A stretch of 56,154 nt of DNA from Candidatus Peregrinibacteria bacterium GW2011_GWA2_33_10 (lineage in GTDB: Bacteria > Patescibacteriota > Gracilibacteria > UBA1369 > GWC2-33-13), in assembly GCA_000989565.1 (NCBI GenBank), contig LBOO01000006.1, forward strand, positions 1-56,154, read 5' to 3'. The number at the start of each line of letters is the position of its first letter. Positions within the stretch are counted from its first letter, which is position 1. This document shows, piece by piece, positions 24,087-32,658 of this stretch. Made by a program: the position numbers and the translations under genes. The notes beneath the pieces are model-generated. The model was not told where the DNA came from, searched no databases, and saw only the letters and a program-made list of their open reading frames with translations.

Positions 24087-24416
24087 ATGACTGATGCCAA
24101 TAACCTTGAAAAAATCATTAAAAATTCCAAAGTTTTGAAAGATGAAGATAAAAAGAATTTTTTAGAAATCTTGCCGAAATTAAATGAGAAACAACTACTG
24201 GAAACCGAGATTTTTTTAGAGAAAGCGGATAGTGATTTTGTTGCTATCGAGAAGAAATATGAAGAGAAAAAAACGGAAGTTTATAAAAAGAATTTGGATT
24301 CTTTAAAGGAAGCAGGACATAAAGCCGAGAGGATGGTTAGGGAAACAGTGGAAATGTCTTCGAACAAGAAGGATCAGCAAAAAGAAGAGGAGTTATTGAA
24401 AAAGTTGGATCAATAA
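24087..24416 (+). CDS. hypothetical coiled-coil protein
   Basis: The protein has 109 residues, almost half charged, and is predicted helical throughout (NLEKIIKNSKVLKDEDKKNF ... EEELLKKLDQ). There is no signal peptide, membrane helix or Cys. It lies 28 nt before the next hypothetical gene and probably shares its transcript from the promoter at 24029. I do not recognise it. Confidence 0.65.
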   Translation: MTDANNLEKIIKNSKVLKDEDKKNFLEILPKLNEKQLLETEIFLEKADSDFVAIEKKYEEKKTEVYKKNLDSLKEAGHKAERMVRETVEMSSNKKDQQKEEELLKKLDQ

Positions 24417-24444
24417 TAATATTTATAATTTTTTAATTTTTTTT

Positions 24445-25614
24445 ATGTTAGTAGAAAGGCCATTAAATCAACAAGCTTCTATTTCTAGTAGTGAAGCACA
24501 AAAAATGGAAACTTTGAAGGACGATAAAGGACGAGATGTTTATCTTGAGAATGAAGACTCTGAAGAGCGAATATCTCCGGAACATATGCTTATAACTATG
24601 AAAGGCGAGTATATTACTTCTCTCAGGGATTTGATAAATAATTCAGATTTTTCTTCAGAATTTGAAAATGGGGATGTTAAAAACAAATTAGTTTCATCTG
24701 TGGAAGAGTTAATTAATAAACAATTTGAATTGGTAAATCTTCAATTGCTAGCGATAGATAGAGCAGAAGATGCGGAGATTACTAACTTGATTAATGGTGT
24801 TGATAATTATTATCAAAAGTTGAAGAATCATATTTTTAATGCTTTAAAGAAGGCTTATGATAAAGAATCGGATGGCTCGGGAAAGGTTTTGGATGAACAT
24901 GAAGGAATTTTTGAAAATAATGAAATCAGGAGAGAAGAGCTTAATCCTTTGATGCAATCCATATTGAATGAACGCGGAAGTTTAGCCGAAGGTGTTAAGC
25001 ATGAAGAGAGAGGCAAGTATATGGATTATTTTGCTGCAAATATTGAAAAAAATTCTGATTTGGAAAATTTTGGTAAATTTTTAATTAAATATGCTGTAGA
25101 TAATAAGATGCAAGCAGGTAGAGATTTATATAGGTTTGGCACATTGGCGGCATTGAAAGAAGGGGTTATAGATGCGGAAGTCGCGCAGAAGATTAATAAA
25201 GATTTAAATTTGGGGATAAAAAATATTATTGTGGACAAAAAAAGAGATATAGATCTAAAACAAAGTGAGTTAAGGTTAGATACACTTAAGCCCGCTGATG
25301 AATATTTAAAAGAAGATAAAGGTTCATTTGAAGTGAGATTTACAAAAGGCACTGAAGCGTGGAAAAACATTGGATTGCATGATTTTGAAAAATTCAAAAA
25401 TGAGAATTTATTAGAAATTACTGATTCTGAACGATATGCTGCATATTTAAATAATGAATCTTATTCGCAAGATGGTGAAACCCTTTACGCTCAACGTAGT
25501 CCACAGGATCAAAAATTCTATTTGGCGAAATTTGAGAATAATACTTTTACTCTAACTAATAAGCGTTTTTTTATTAATGGTGGAGAAGTAATTAAAAAAT
25601 TTACGGCAATTTAA
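24445..25614 (+). CDS. hypothetical protein
   Basis: The protein has 389 residues. The first ~45 are acidic and disordered, the middle ~250 are helical (DLINNSDFSSEFEN ... AAKIEKNSDLENFGKF-like text), and the last ~80 may be beta-rich (YAQRSPQDQKFYLAKFENNT, NKRFFINGGEVI). No catalytic motif or export signal is visible. It is probably co-transcribed with the 24087 gene and belongs with the other lineage-restricted soluble proteins here. Function is unknown. Confidence 0.65.
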   Translation: MLVERPLNQQASISSSEAQKMETLKDDKGRDVYLENEDSEERISPEHMLITMKGEYITSLRDLINNSDFSSEFENGDVKNKLVSSVEELINKQFELVNLQLLAIDRAEDAEITNLINGVDNYYQKLKNHIFNALKKAYDKESDGSGKVLDEHEGIFENNEIRREELNPLMQSILNERGSLAEGVKHEERGKYMDYFAANIEKNSDLENFGKFLIKYAVDNKMQAGRDLYRFGTLAALKEGVIDAEVAQKINKDLNLGIKNIIVDKKRDIDLKQSELRLDTLKPADEYLKEDKGSFEVRFTKGTEAWKNIGLHDFEKFKNENLLEITDSERYAAYLNNESYSQDGETLYAQRSPQDQKFYLAKFENNTFTLTNKRFFINGGEVIKKFTAI

Positions 25615-25679
25615 TGCGTAAATTTGAATTTTTCCTTATTTTAGCTTATAATTAATGGATTTAATTAAAACGGTTTTTT

Positions 25680-26735
25680 ATGAATCTTGAAGCAGTGCTT
25701 TCGAAAGTGGTTGAGTATAACGCGCCGGATCTGCATTTGAGGGTTGGGATGCCTCCGATTATACGTATGAGTAATGGAGAATTATTTCCTATTGAAGGGA
25801 TTTTGAATCTAACTGAGGCGCAAATTTTGGCTATTGGTAAAAAAATCGGCGGAGAAGAGAAATTTAAAGTTTTTGGAGAGCATAAGGAAGTGGATTTTTC
25901 TTATGGTCTTGAAAAAGTCGGAAGATTTCGCGTTAATTTGTTTATGGAGAGAAATGGTGCGTCCATCGCGTTCAGATCGATTCACGATAAAATTCCTACA
26001 ATCACGGATTTGGGACTTCCTGATGTTTTGAATAATTTAGCGTTAAAACCGAGAGGTTTGGTTTTAATAACAGGGCCTACGGGAAGCGGGAAATCAACTA
26101 CCATCGCTTCTATGATTGATTTGATAAATGAAACAAGGAGATGTCATATTTTGACGATCGAAGATCCGATCGAGTATGTTCATGCCTCTAAAAGAAGTTT
26201 GATCACGCAAAGAGAAGTTAATCAGCATACTGATTCGTTTTTAAATGCCATTAAATCATCTTTAAGGCAAGATCCTGATGTTATTTTAGTCGGCGAAATG
26301 AGGGATCTTGAAACCATGAGTGCGGCAATCACTTTGGCGGAAACCGGACATTTGGTTTTGTCAACATCGCATACTGTGGATGTGGCACAAACCGTTGATA
26401 GAATTATTGATGTGTTTCCGGCCGGTCAACAGCAGCAAATCAGAGCTCAATTATCGTCTTGTCTTAAAGGAGTAGTTTCGCAAACTTTGATTCCGAAATT
26501 GGAAGGTAACGGAAGAGCTTTGGCTTATGAAGTCATGCTTGTAAATGACGCGATCGCGAATTGTATTAAAGAAGGCAATATCAAGCAGATTTTTTCAATG
26601 ATTCAGATAGGAAAAGAGAGCGGAATGAACACTTTGGATGATTGTTTGATTAATTTGGCGAATAACAGGATTATCAGTGAAAAGAATGCGATTGCGAAGG
26701 CGAGAGATCCTGAGTATGTGAAAGGAAATCTGTAG
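25680..26735 (+). CDS. pilT: type IV pilus retraction ATPase PilT
   Basis: The protein has 351 residues, typical for PilT. The N-terminal DLHLRVGMPPIIRMSNGEL is the PilT signature. The Walker A is ITGPTGSGKSTTIASMI, the Asp box ILTIEDPIEYVH, Walker B LRQDPDVILVGEMRD and the His box TGHLVLSTSHT. The C-terminus contains ALAYEVMLVNDAIANCIKEG, close to the AIRNLIREG retraction motif. PilT disassembles pili to power twitching or DNA uptake. No other pilus gene is in the window. A heptamer repeat follows the stop. Confidence 0.93.
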   Translation: MNLEAVLSKVVEYNAPDLHLRVGMPPIIRMSNGELFPIEGILNLTEAQILAIGKKIGGEEKFKVFGEHKEVDFSYGLEKVGRFRVNLFMERNGASIAFRSIHDKIPTITDLGLPDVLNNLALKPRGLVLITGPTGSGKSTTIASMIDLINETRRCHILTIEDPIEYVHASKRSLITQREVNQHTDSFLNAIKSSLRQDPDVILVGEMRDLETMSAAITLAETGHLVLSTSHTVDVAQTVDRIIDVFPAGQQQQIRAQLSSCLKGVVSQTLIPKLEGNGRALAYEVMLVNDAIANCIKEGNIKQIFSMIQIGKESGMNTLDDCLINLANNRIISEKNAIAKARDPEYVKGNL

Positions 26736-26741
26736 GCTATC

Positions 26742-26755
26742 GGTTACTGGTTACT
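26742..26755 (+). repeat. GGTTACT heptamer repeat
   Basis: GGTTACT occurs twice in tandem just after pilT. Its reverse complement AGTAACC is close to the GTAACCT and CGTAATC units found at other gene ends in the window. Confidence 0.5.
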
Positions 26756-26822
26756 TATTTTTTCCTTGACCACGGATAGTCTTTTTTCTAAAGTAAAAAT
26801 ATAAGGTTTAAAAATATTTTCC

Positions 26823-27230
26823 ATGTTTGATGATATTAAAAAGGCTTTGGGGGGGAGTGATGATTTTAAAATTTCTCCGATAAAAAGTTCTGAAGATGAA
26901 TTTGAAGATGATAATACGGAAATAATCGAATTAATGACAAAAGAAAAAAAAGTAAAGGATAATAAAAAAAGAGAACCGGAAATTGATCCGGATAACGTGA
27001 AAAGTTTTATAAAAGTGCCTTTTTCAAAGTTTGTTCAGCTTGTGGCTGTTCATGATTTTGAAAAGATTTTAGATAAATATGCGGAAGAGCAAATTGTTTT
27101 ATCCACTTCTTTATTGACTGATTTAGCCAATTCTCATGAACCGGAGGAGAAGGAATCGAAAATTCCGCTTTTTTTTGTAGTGGGGGTTATTTTTGGGATA
27201 GTGTTGACGTATTTGTTGGTGAAGTTTTAA
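26823..27230 (+). CDS. hypothetical tail-anchored membrane protein
   Basis: The protein has 135 residues. The first ~60 are acidic and disordered, a central segment KVPFSKFVQLVAVHDFEKIL looks globular, and the C-terminus is one membrane helix (IPLFFVVGVIFGIVLTYLLV) ending in KF. The topology is tail-anchored, with the bulk in the cytoplasm. It lies between pilT and pyrH, and a role near the pilus or membrane is a guess. TTGACC and TAAAGT at 26766 and 26789 may be its promoter. Confidence 0.65.
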   Translation: MFDDIKKALGGSDDFKISPIKSSEDEFEDDNTEIIELMTKEKKVKDNKKREPEIDPDNVKSFIKVPFSKFVQLVAVHDFEKILDKYAEEQIVLSTSLLTDLANSHEPEEKESKIPLFFVVGVIFGIVLTYLLVKF

Positions 27231-27235
27231 TTTCA

Positions 27236-27264
27236 TTGACGGTCGGGATTAAAAAATTTATTAT
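27236..27264 (+). promoter_or_regulatory. pyrH-frr-rseP promoter
   Basis: TTGACG (27236-27241) and TATTAT (27259-27264) are 17 nt apart, 29 nt before the pyrH ATG. Confidence 0.7.
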
Positions 27265-27292
27265 AGGTTTACCTTAATTTTCAATTTTTTTT

Positions 27293-28006
27293 ATGAAGCT
27301 CCAATATAAAAAAATTCTTTTAAAGCTGTCAGGAGAGGTGTTTTCGTCGAAAGACGCTAATTTTGATATGAAAAAGATTAAGGAAATTGCTGAGGAAATT
27401 TCAGAAATTGTTAAAGCCGGAGTGAAAGTTGGAATTGTAATTGGGGGGGGAAATATTTGGAGATATCGTGATTTTACTGATTCTCATATTGAAAGAGTAA
27501 CATCGGATACTTTAGGAATGATGGCGACTTTGATGAATAGCGTGGTTTTAAAAAATGCGTTAATTGCCTGCAAATGCAAAGTGGATATTTTGAGTACAAT
27601 TGACGTGCCGCAACTGGCGGAAAAATATGTGCCGAGATTGGCGCAAAAATATTTAGATGAAGGTAGTGTTGTGATTTGTGCGGGAGGTACGGGAAATCCT
27701 TATTTCACGACAGATTCCGCGGCAGCTTTAAGAGCATTGGAGTTACAGGTCGATGCTATGTTCAAAGCGACAAATGTGGATTTTGTTTATACTTCGGATC
27801 CGAAGAAAAATAAGCATGCGGAAAAATTATTATCCATTTCTTATGAAGATTTTTTAGAGAAAAATTTGAAAGTATTGGATTCAACAGCAATTGCGCTTTG
27901 CCGCGAAGGAAAATTGCCGGTTATAGTGTTTAATTTGGAAAAAAGAGGTAATATTTTAAGGGCTATAAAAGGGGAAAAAATTGGAACGACCATAAAATCC
28001 GTTTAA
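27293..28006 (+). CDS. pyrH: uridylate kinase
   Basis: The protein has 237 residues of the amino-acid kinase fold. KKILLKLSGEVFSS holds the phosphate-binding Lys, VGIVIGGGNIWRYRD is the glycine-rich nucleotide loop, followed by DTLGMMATLMNSVVL, GTGNPYFTTDSAAALRA and DFVYTSDPKKN. It converts UMP to UDP, is hexameric, and is usually GTP-activated and UTP-inhibited. It is the first gene of the widely conserved pyrH-frr order, here extended by rseP. Confidence 0.96.
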   Translation: MKLQYKKILLKLSGEVFSSKDANFDMKKIKEIAEEISEIVKAGVKVGIVIGGGNIWRYRDFTDSHIERVTSDTLGMMATLMNSVVLKNALIACKCKVDILSTIDVPQLAEKYVPRLAQKYLDEGSVVICAGGTGNPYFTTDSAAALRALELQVDAMFKATNVDFVYTSDPKKNKHAEKLLSISYEDFLEKNLKVLDSTAIALCREGKLPVIVFNLEKRGNILRAIKGEKIGTTIKSV

Positions 28007-28042
28007 TTTTACATAAATTTTAAATTTTAATGAAAATACTTT

Positions 28043-28603
28043 ATGCCAACGCAAAAATCAATTGAACAGGCAGTTAGGGAATTTGAATTAGCAATCTCGC
28101 ATTTTAAAACAGAACTTTCCAAATTACAGATTGGAAGAGCTTCGCCTTCTTTGGTGGAAAATATTATAGTCGAAGCTTATATGGTGGAACAGCCTTTGAA
28201 AGCGATAGCGAATATTTCCGTACTTGACGGTCAGACATTGCAAGTTCAGCCTTGGGATAAGAAAAATTTAGCTAACATTGAAAAAGCAGTAAGAAAAGCG
28301 GAAATTAATTTGAATCCGATTAATGACGGTAATATTTTGAGAATAATGATACCACCTTTAACTGAAGAACGAAGGAAAGATTTATCGAAATCAATCAATA
28401 AAATGGCTGAAGAAGCGAAAATTTCCATTAGAAATATTCGTCAGAGCGCTCATACCGGTTTTAAAGAATTGGAAAAAAATAAAGAAGCAAGTGAGGATGA
28501 AAAGAGAATTGCTGAAAAAAAGCTGCAGGAGAAAGTGGATTTATATAATAAACAAATTGAAGAATTGTCTGAAAAGAAAATCGAAGAAGTTATGAAGGTT
28601 TAA
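28043..28603 (+). CDS. frr: ribosome recycling factor
   Basis: The protein has 186 residues, standard for RRF. Motifs include LQIGRASPSLVENIIVEAY, PLKAIANISVLDGQTLQVQP, NPINDGNILRIMIPPLTEER and RKDLSKSINKMAEEAKISIR. RRF splits post-termination ribosomes with EF-G. It sits 36 nt after pyrH and 23 nt before rseP. Confidence 0.97.
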   Translation: MPTQKSIEQAVREFELAISHFKTELSKLQIGRASPSLVENIIVEAYMVEQPLKAIANISVLDGQTLQVQPWDKKNLANIEKAVRKAEINLNPINDGNILRIMIPPLTEERRKDLSKSINKMAEEAKISIRNIRQSAHTGFKELEKNKEASEDEKRIAEKKLQEKVDLYNKQIEELSEKKIEEVMKV

Positions 28604-28626
28604 AGATTAATCATTAACAAACAAAT

Positions 28627-30267
28627 ATGCAGTTATTTTTATCAATAGTATCTTTCATTATAATATTTTCAATAGTTGTTTTAATTCATGAGGCAGGCCA
28701 TTTTATCATGGCCAGACGGGCCGGGATTAAAGTTCATGAATTTGGAATCGGATTGCCTCCCAGAATTTGGGGATTTAAGAAAAAAGGTGTTTTATGGTCA
28801 ATTAACGCTATTCCTTTTGGAGGTTTTGTTAGAATGCTGGGTGAAGATGTTTCGGAAGAAAAAGCTTTAACGAGTAAGGATAGTTTTATCAATAAAACCT
28901 TGGGGCAAAGAATAAAAGTGGTTGTCGCCGGTGTATTTATGAATATATTATTGGCGTTTGTTTTATTGACTGTCGGATTTATTGTCGGTATGGAGCCTTT
29001 GATTGTTACAGAAGATGATTTTTTGTCGCAAATACAAAAAAATAATGTCAGTTTTGAGACGGGAATGGTTGTGAAAGATTTTAAAAAGGATTCTATTGCG
29101 GAAAAAAACGGTTTGCAGAAAGAAGACAGAATTATTGATTTAAAAATAAACTTAGAAAATAATAATAATGTTTTTTTGACTCCTGAGCTTATAGTTGCGG
29201 ATGATATGATTTTTTCAGGGACGGTTTATATGAAAATAATGAGAGATAGTCAGGTGATTGAAAAAAATATTCAGTTGAAAGATCAAAATTTAGGAATGAA
29301 AATTCCAAATTTTTATACTTTGCCAACGATTCGGGTGAGTGAGGTAAGAGAAAATTCTTTATCTTCAAAAACTTCTTTAAAAGAAGGTGATAAGATTTTG
29401 GCAATCAATGGAAAAAAAATATTTTATGTACAGAATTTGTTCGAGGAATTAGCCAATGCCGACGGACAAGTGGAATATGAAGTTTTTCGAGATAATGAAA
29501 TCATTAAATTAAAAGCGGATACCGGCGAATTTCAACCAAAAGTGGTGTTCAGTGAGATTTATTTAAATTCACCGGCAGAAAAAGCAGGATTACAGAAAGG
29601 GGATTTGGTTGTGAAAGTTAATGAAAGTAATTTGGACAATCCTATAAATTTTCCTAAATTTATTCAGGAAAATAAAGGAAAAAAAGTGGATTTGGAAATT
29701 TTGAGAAATAATGAATTGAGTAATGTTTCTGTGGATGTTCCGGAAAGCGGATTAATCGGAGTTGGCATTTTTTCCAATATTTCCTATAAAGATATTGATG
29801 TCAGTGCTTATCAGGATTATTTGAATATCTCGGTATTGGATATCGCGAATGTCAAATATCCGTTTTATCAAGCGCCTTGGAAAGTTTTTGGAGAAGTGAA
29901 AAGATTATCCGTTTTAACAGCTAAAATGTTTGTAGATGTGATTAAAAAAATTGTTGATGAAGGTAAAGTGCCTGAAGGTGTTTCCGGACCTGTGGGAATT
30001 GCCAGAATGACTTATGATTTTGTGGAAAAAGGGTTTGCGGCTTTGGTACGCTTTACCGCGTTAATATCTTTAAGTTTGGGTGTGATTAATATTTTACCTT
30101 TGCCGGCGCTGGATGGCGGAAGATTGGCTTTTTTGATTGCGGAAGGAGTTATAGGCCGTAGATTAAATCAAATTTGGGAATCCAGAATTCATGCGATCGG
30201 TTTTATTTTATTGATGCTGTTGATTTTTTACGTGACTTTTAATGATGTTATGGAAATTTTCTCTTAA
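28627..30267 (+). CDS. rseP: site-2 intramembrane metalloprotease
   Basis: The protein has 546 residues. The first helix carries the zinc site HEAGH (residues 22-26), and NILPLPALDGGRLAF near the C-terminus provides the third ligand (Asp). Between them are two PDZ-like segments, around residues 230-300 (LKEGDKILAINGK) and 305-375 (SPAEKAGLQKGDLVVKVN), before the last two membrane helices. S2P enzymes cut membrane-bound anti-sigma factors or signal peptide remnants. The first PDZ is preceded by an unusual insertion of ~90 residues, which makes the protein longer than the E. coli enzyme (450). It is the last gene of the pyrH-frr operon. Confidence 0.93.
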   Translation: MQLFLSIVSFIIIFSIVVLIHEAGHFIMARRAGIKVHEFGIGLPPRIWGFKKKGVLWSINAIPFGGFVRMLGEDVSEEKALTSKDSFINKTLGQRIKVVVAGVFMNILLAFVLLTVGFIVGMEPLIVTEDDFLSQIQKNNVSFETGMVVKDFKKDSIAEKNGLQKEDRIIDLKINLENNNNVFLTPELIVADDMIFSGTVYMKIMRDSQVIEKNIQLKDQNLGMKIPNFYTLPTIRVSEVRENSLSSKTSLKEGDKILAINGKKIFYVQNLFEELANADGQVEYEVFRDNEIIKLKADTGEFQPKVVFSEIYLNSPAEKAGLQKGDLVVKVNESNLDNPINFPKFIQENKGKKVDLEILRNNELSNVSVDVPESGLIGVGIFSNISYKDIDVSAYQDYLNISVLDIANVKYPFYQAPWKVFGEVKRLSVLTAKMFVDVIKKIVDEGKVPEGVSGPVGIARMTYDFVEKGFAALVRFTALISLSLGVINILPLPALDGGRLAFLIAEGVIGRRLNQIWESRIHAIGFILLMLLIFYVTFNDVMEIFS

Positions 30268-30302
30268 AATAGAATTTAAAAAAAATTAAAATTATATTAT
30301 TT

Positions 30303-30323
30303 TATAATAACTAACAATTGTTA
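30303..30323 (+). promoter_or_regulatory. dnaA -10 box with adjoining palindrome
   Basis: TATAAT (30303-30308) is followed 3 nt later by the perfect 12-bp palindrome TAACAATTGTTA (30312-30323), which covers the expected transcription start. Such placement fits a repressor operator. No DnaA box (TTATCCACA) is visible in this 69-bp gap. Confidence 0.5.
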
Positions 30324-30336
30324 ATTTGCGTGTTTT

Positions 30337-31794
30337 ATGGACTTTGATAAAAAGCAGCTATGGAAAGAAATATTAGTTGAAGCAAGTGAAAAAGTAAAAA
30401 AATCACATATTTTAACGTGGTTTAAAGATACCGCGATTTTGAGTATAGAAGACAATAAAGTGTTAATCGGTGTTCCGACCATATTTACGCGCGATTGGTT
30501 AAAGAGCAGGTATGCTCATTTGCTTTTGGATTTATTCAAGGCTCATATTTCGGAAGTACTGGAAATTTCATTTGAAATTTCTCAAGCATTATCGAACAGT
30601 GATGATAATCGGAAAGTTGATATTAAAAAAGTATGGAAAGATACGAAAGATAATGATAAAAAGCCGCGTAGAAATATGGAAAGAAGAGAAGTTAGATTAG
30701 TTGAAGGAATTACAAGTAAGTTGTTAAATCCGAAATATACTTTGGAAAATTTTGTGGTTGGTCCTGAAAATAGGCTTTCACACGCGGCTTGCAGTGCCGT
30801 GGCCGAGCATCCCGGAGGAGCATATAATCCGTTGTTTGTTTATGGAGGGGTGGGGCTTGGAAAAACCCATTTATTACAGGCGATCGGCAATGAAATTTTG
30901 GGTGATAATCCTGATGCGATTGTGGTTTATATTCCTTCAGAAAAGTTTATCAATGAGATTGTTGAAGCTATTGGAAAAAGACATACTCAGGAATTTCGTT
31001 CAAAATACCGTAAAGTGGATTGTTTAATTGTTGATGATGTTCAATTTTTGGCGCATAAAGAGACCACGCAGGTGGAGTTTTTTCATACTTTTAATGAACT
31101 TTTTGAAGCCAATAAGCAGATAATTTTATCTAGCGATCGGCCACCAAAAGAATTGATTCAATTACATGATCGTTTGCGCAGCAGGTTTGAAATGGGAATG
31201 ATCGTGGATGTACAGTTTCCGGGTTATGAAACAAGATTGGCGATTTTGCAGCAGAAATGCCGTGAACATCAAGTTCTTTTATCTCCTGAAGTTTTGGAAT
31301 TTATTGCTTATAATGTTCGGGATAGTATCCGAGAATTGGAAGGGATATTAATGCAAGCTATAGCTCAATCTCAATTGGAAGGCAGAGTCCCGACATTGAA
31401 ATCTGTTGCTGATTTAATGGCTAAATTAAACAGCAGTTATGAGAAAAATGGTTTTAACGGTTATGAATATCCCATCAGTAGTAGGCAGCAAGCCGCGAAT
31501 ATCCGACCGAGAAATATAGATGATGTTATTGACGTGGTTTCAGCTTATTTTAGAATTCCCAGAACAGATTTGCTTTCAGAAGCCAGAAAAAAGGAAATTA
31601 TGATGCCAAGGCAAATTTGTATGTATTTAATCAGAAAAGAACTTAATTTTTCATTTGAAAGCATTGGAAAAGAATTTGGCGGTAAAAATCATACCACAGT
31701 TATGCATGCTTGTGATAAAATTATCAAACAGTTAAAAAGAGAAGAGAGATTGGTGCTGGATATTAACGCGATTAAAAAGGAGTTGGGGTTGTAG
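30337..31794 (+). CDS. dnaA: chromosomal replication initiator DnaA
   Basis: The protein has 485 residues. Domain I starts WKEILVEASEKVKKSHILTW. Domain III has KYTLENFVVGPENRLSHAA, Walker A YGGVGLGKTHLLQAIG, Walker B CLIVDDVQFLAHKE and sensor LSSDRPPKEL. Domain IV ends with RQICMYLIRKELNFSFESIG and GGKNHTTVMHACDKI, the DnaA-box-binding helix-turn-helix signature. It opens oriC for replication. Unusually, it is not next to dnaN, rpmH or rnpA; rseP precedes it and a FecR-like gene follows. No oriC-like cluster was found nearby. Confidence 0.97.
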   Translation: MDFDKKQLWKEILVEASEKVKKSHILTWFKDTAILSIEDNKVLIGVPTIFTRDWLKSRYAHLLLDLFKAHISEVLEISFEISQALSNSDDNRKVDIKKVWKDTKDNDKKPRRNMERREVRLVEGITSKLLNPKYTLENFVVGPENRLSHAACSAVAEHPGGAYNPLFVYGGVGLGKTHLLQAIGNEILGDNPDAIVVYIPSEKFINEIVEAIGKRHTQEFRSKYRKVDCLIVDDVQFLAHKETTQVEFFHTFNELFEANKQIILSSDRPPKELIQLHDRLRSRFEMGMIVDVQFPGYETRLAILQQKCREHQVLLSPEVLEFIAYNVRDSIRELEGILMQAIAQSQLEGRVPTLKSVADLMAKLNSSYEKNGFNGYEYPISSRQQAANIRPRNIDDVIDVVSAYFRIPRTDLLSEARKKEIMMPRQICMYLIRKELNFSFESIGKEFGGKNHTTVMHACDKIIKQLKREERLVLDINAIKKELGL

Positions 31795-31854
31795 AAGTTA
31801 ATGGTCAGAGGCTGCTTTTTTGCCTGATTATCCGCAATTATTAAATTGTTTTTT

Positions 31855-32655
31855 ATGTCTTATTATAAAACAAGGAAAAATCGAAGATTTAACTATATGC
31901 TGCCATTTTTTTTGTTGATTTTAGTTGGTTTGACAGTAGTTTTATTGGTTAAGTTTGTATTATATTATGTTTCCGAGGATGCAATCATTGAAAAACAGGA
32001 AGTGATTTTTTATTCTGATAAAGGTGAGGGTAGCAGATTAACATGGAGAAGTTCAAAATGGGACATTATATCTTCAAATACAAAGCTTTTGGAAGGAGAT
32101 ACCATAAAAACACCAACTGATTCGAAATCCATGCTATCTTTTTATGGTTCTAATTTTGTCCGTATTGATGAGAATTCAAGCTTTGTTTTGAATAGTGGCA
32201 ATAATGATGACATTGAAAGTCCGAAAACCAAAATGCGTTTATTGAATGGTAGATTTTGGATTGATTTCAGATATGACGTAAAAAATAATTTGGAATTGGA
32301 AATGGGTAATATTTGGCTTGAAACCAATAGCGGACTTTTAGACGTGCGTGTTGATTTTGATTATGTGGAATTGAGAGTTCTTGAAGGTGAAATTGCGATT
32401 AAAGTGATTGAAAATGAAGATGATAAAATCAGACTTCTTGATACAGAGACAGTTTCAGCAGGTTATAAAGTAATTATAGATAAAGAAGTAATGGATTATT
32501 TAACTCAAATGGAAACCATAAATTATGTTTTGGCAATTGAGAAAGAGTATAGTTCAAGCGAGTGGTTTTTGTGGAATGACTCTCAAAATAAATCCGCCAA
32601 TTCTTTTATTGATATAAAGTTCAAAAAGGCAAATATAGAGAAGGATTTTAAATAA
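31855..32655 (+). CDS. FecR-domain membrane protein
   Basis: The protein has 266 residues from the ATG at 31855. A basic N-terminus (YYKTRKNRR) precedes one membrane helix (LPFFLLILVGLTVVLLVKF). Outside it a FecR-like beta domain spans ~55-210: LLEGDTIKTPTDSKSMLSFY, GSNFVRIDENSSF, LNGRFWIDFR, LETNSGLLDVRVDFD and VELRVLEGEI. FecR-type domains sense or scaffold outside the membrane. No sigma factor is adjacent, so classic FecIR signalling is not supported. The TTG at 31846 is a weaker start. Confidence 0.7.
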   Translation: MSYYKTRKNRRFNYMLPFFLLILVGLTVVLLVKFVLYYVSEDAIIEKQEVIFYSDKGEGSRLTWRSSKWDIISSNTKLLEGDTIKTPTDSKSMLSFYGSNFVRIDENSSFVLNSGNNDDIESPKTKMRLLNGRFWIDFRYDVKNNLELEMGNIWLETNSGLLDVRVDFDYVELRVLEGEIAIKVIENEDDKIRLLDTETVSAGYKVIIDKEVMDYLTQMETINYVLAIEKEYSSSEWFLWNDSQNKSANSFIDIKFKKANIEKDFK

Positions 32656-32658
32656 AAA

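Noticed and set aside
30268-30336. Replication origin directly upstream of dnaA
   Set aside because: The gap is only 69 bp and lacks TTATCCACA-like boxes; only a promoter and palindrome are seen.
31846-32655. FecR anti-sigma signalling pair
   Set aside because: No ECF sigma factor or TonB receptor gene is adjacent; only the FecR-like fold is supported.
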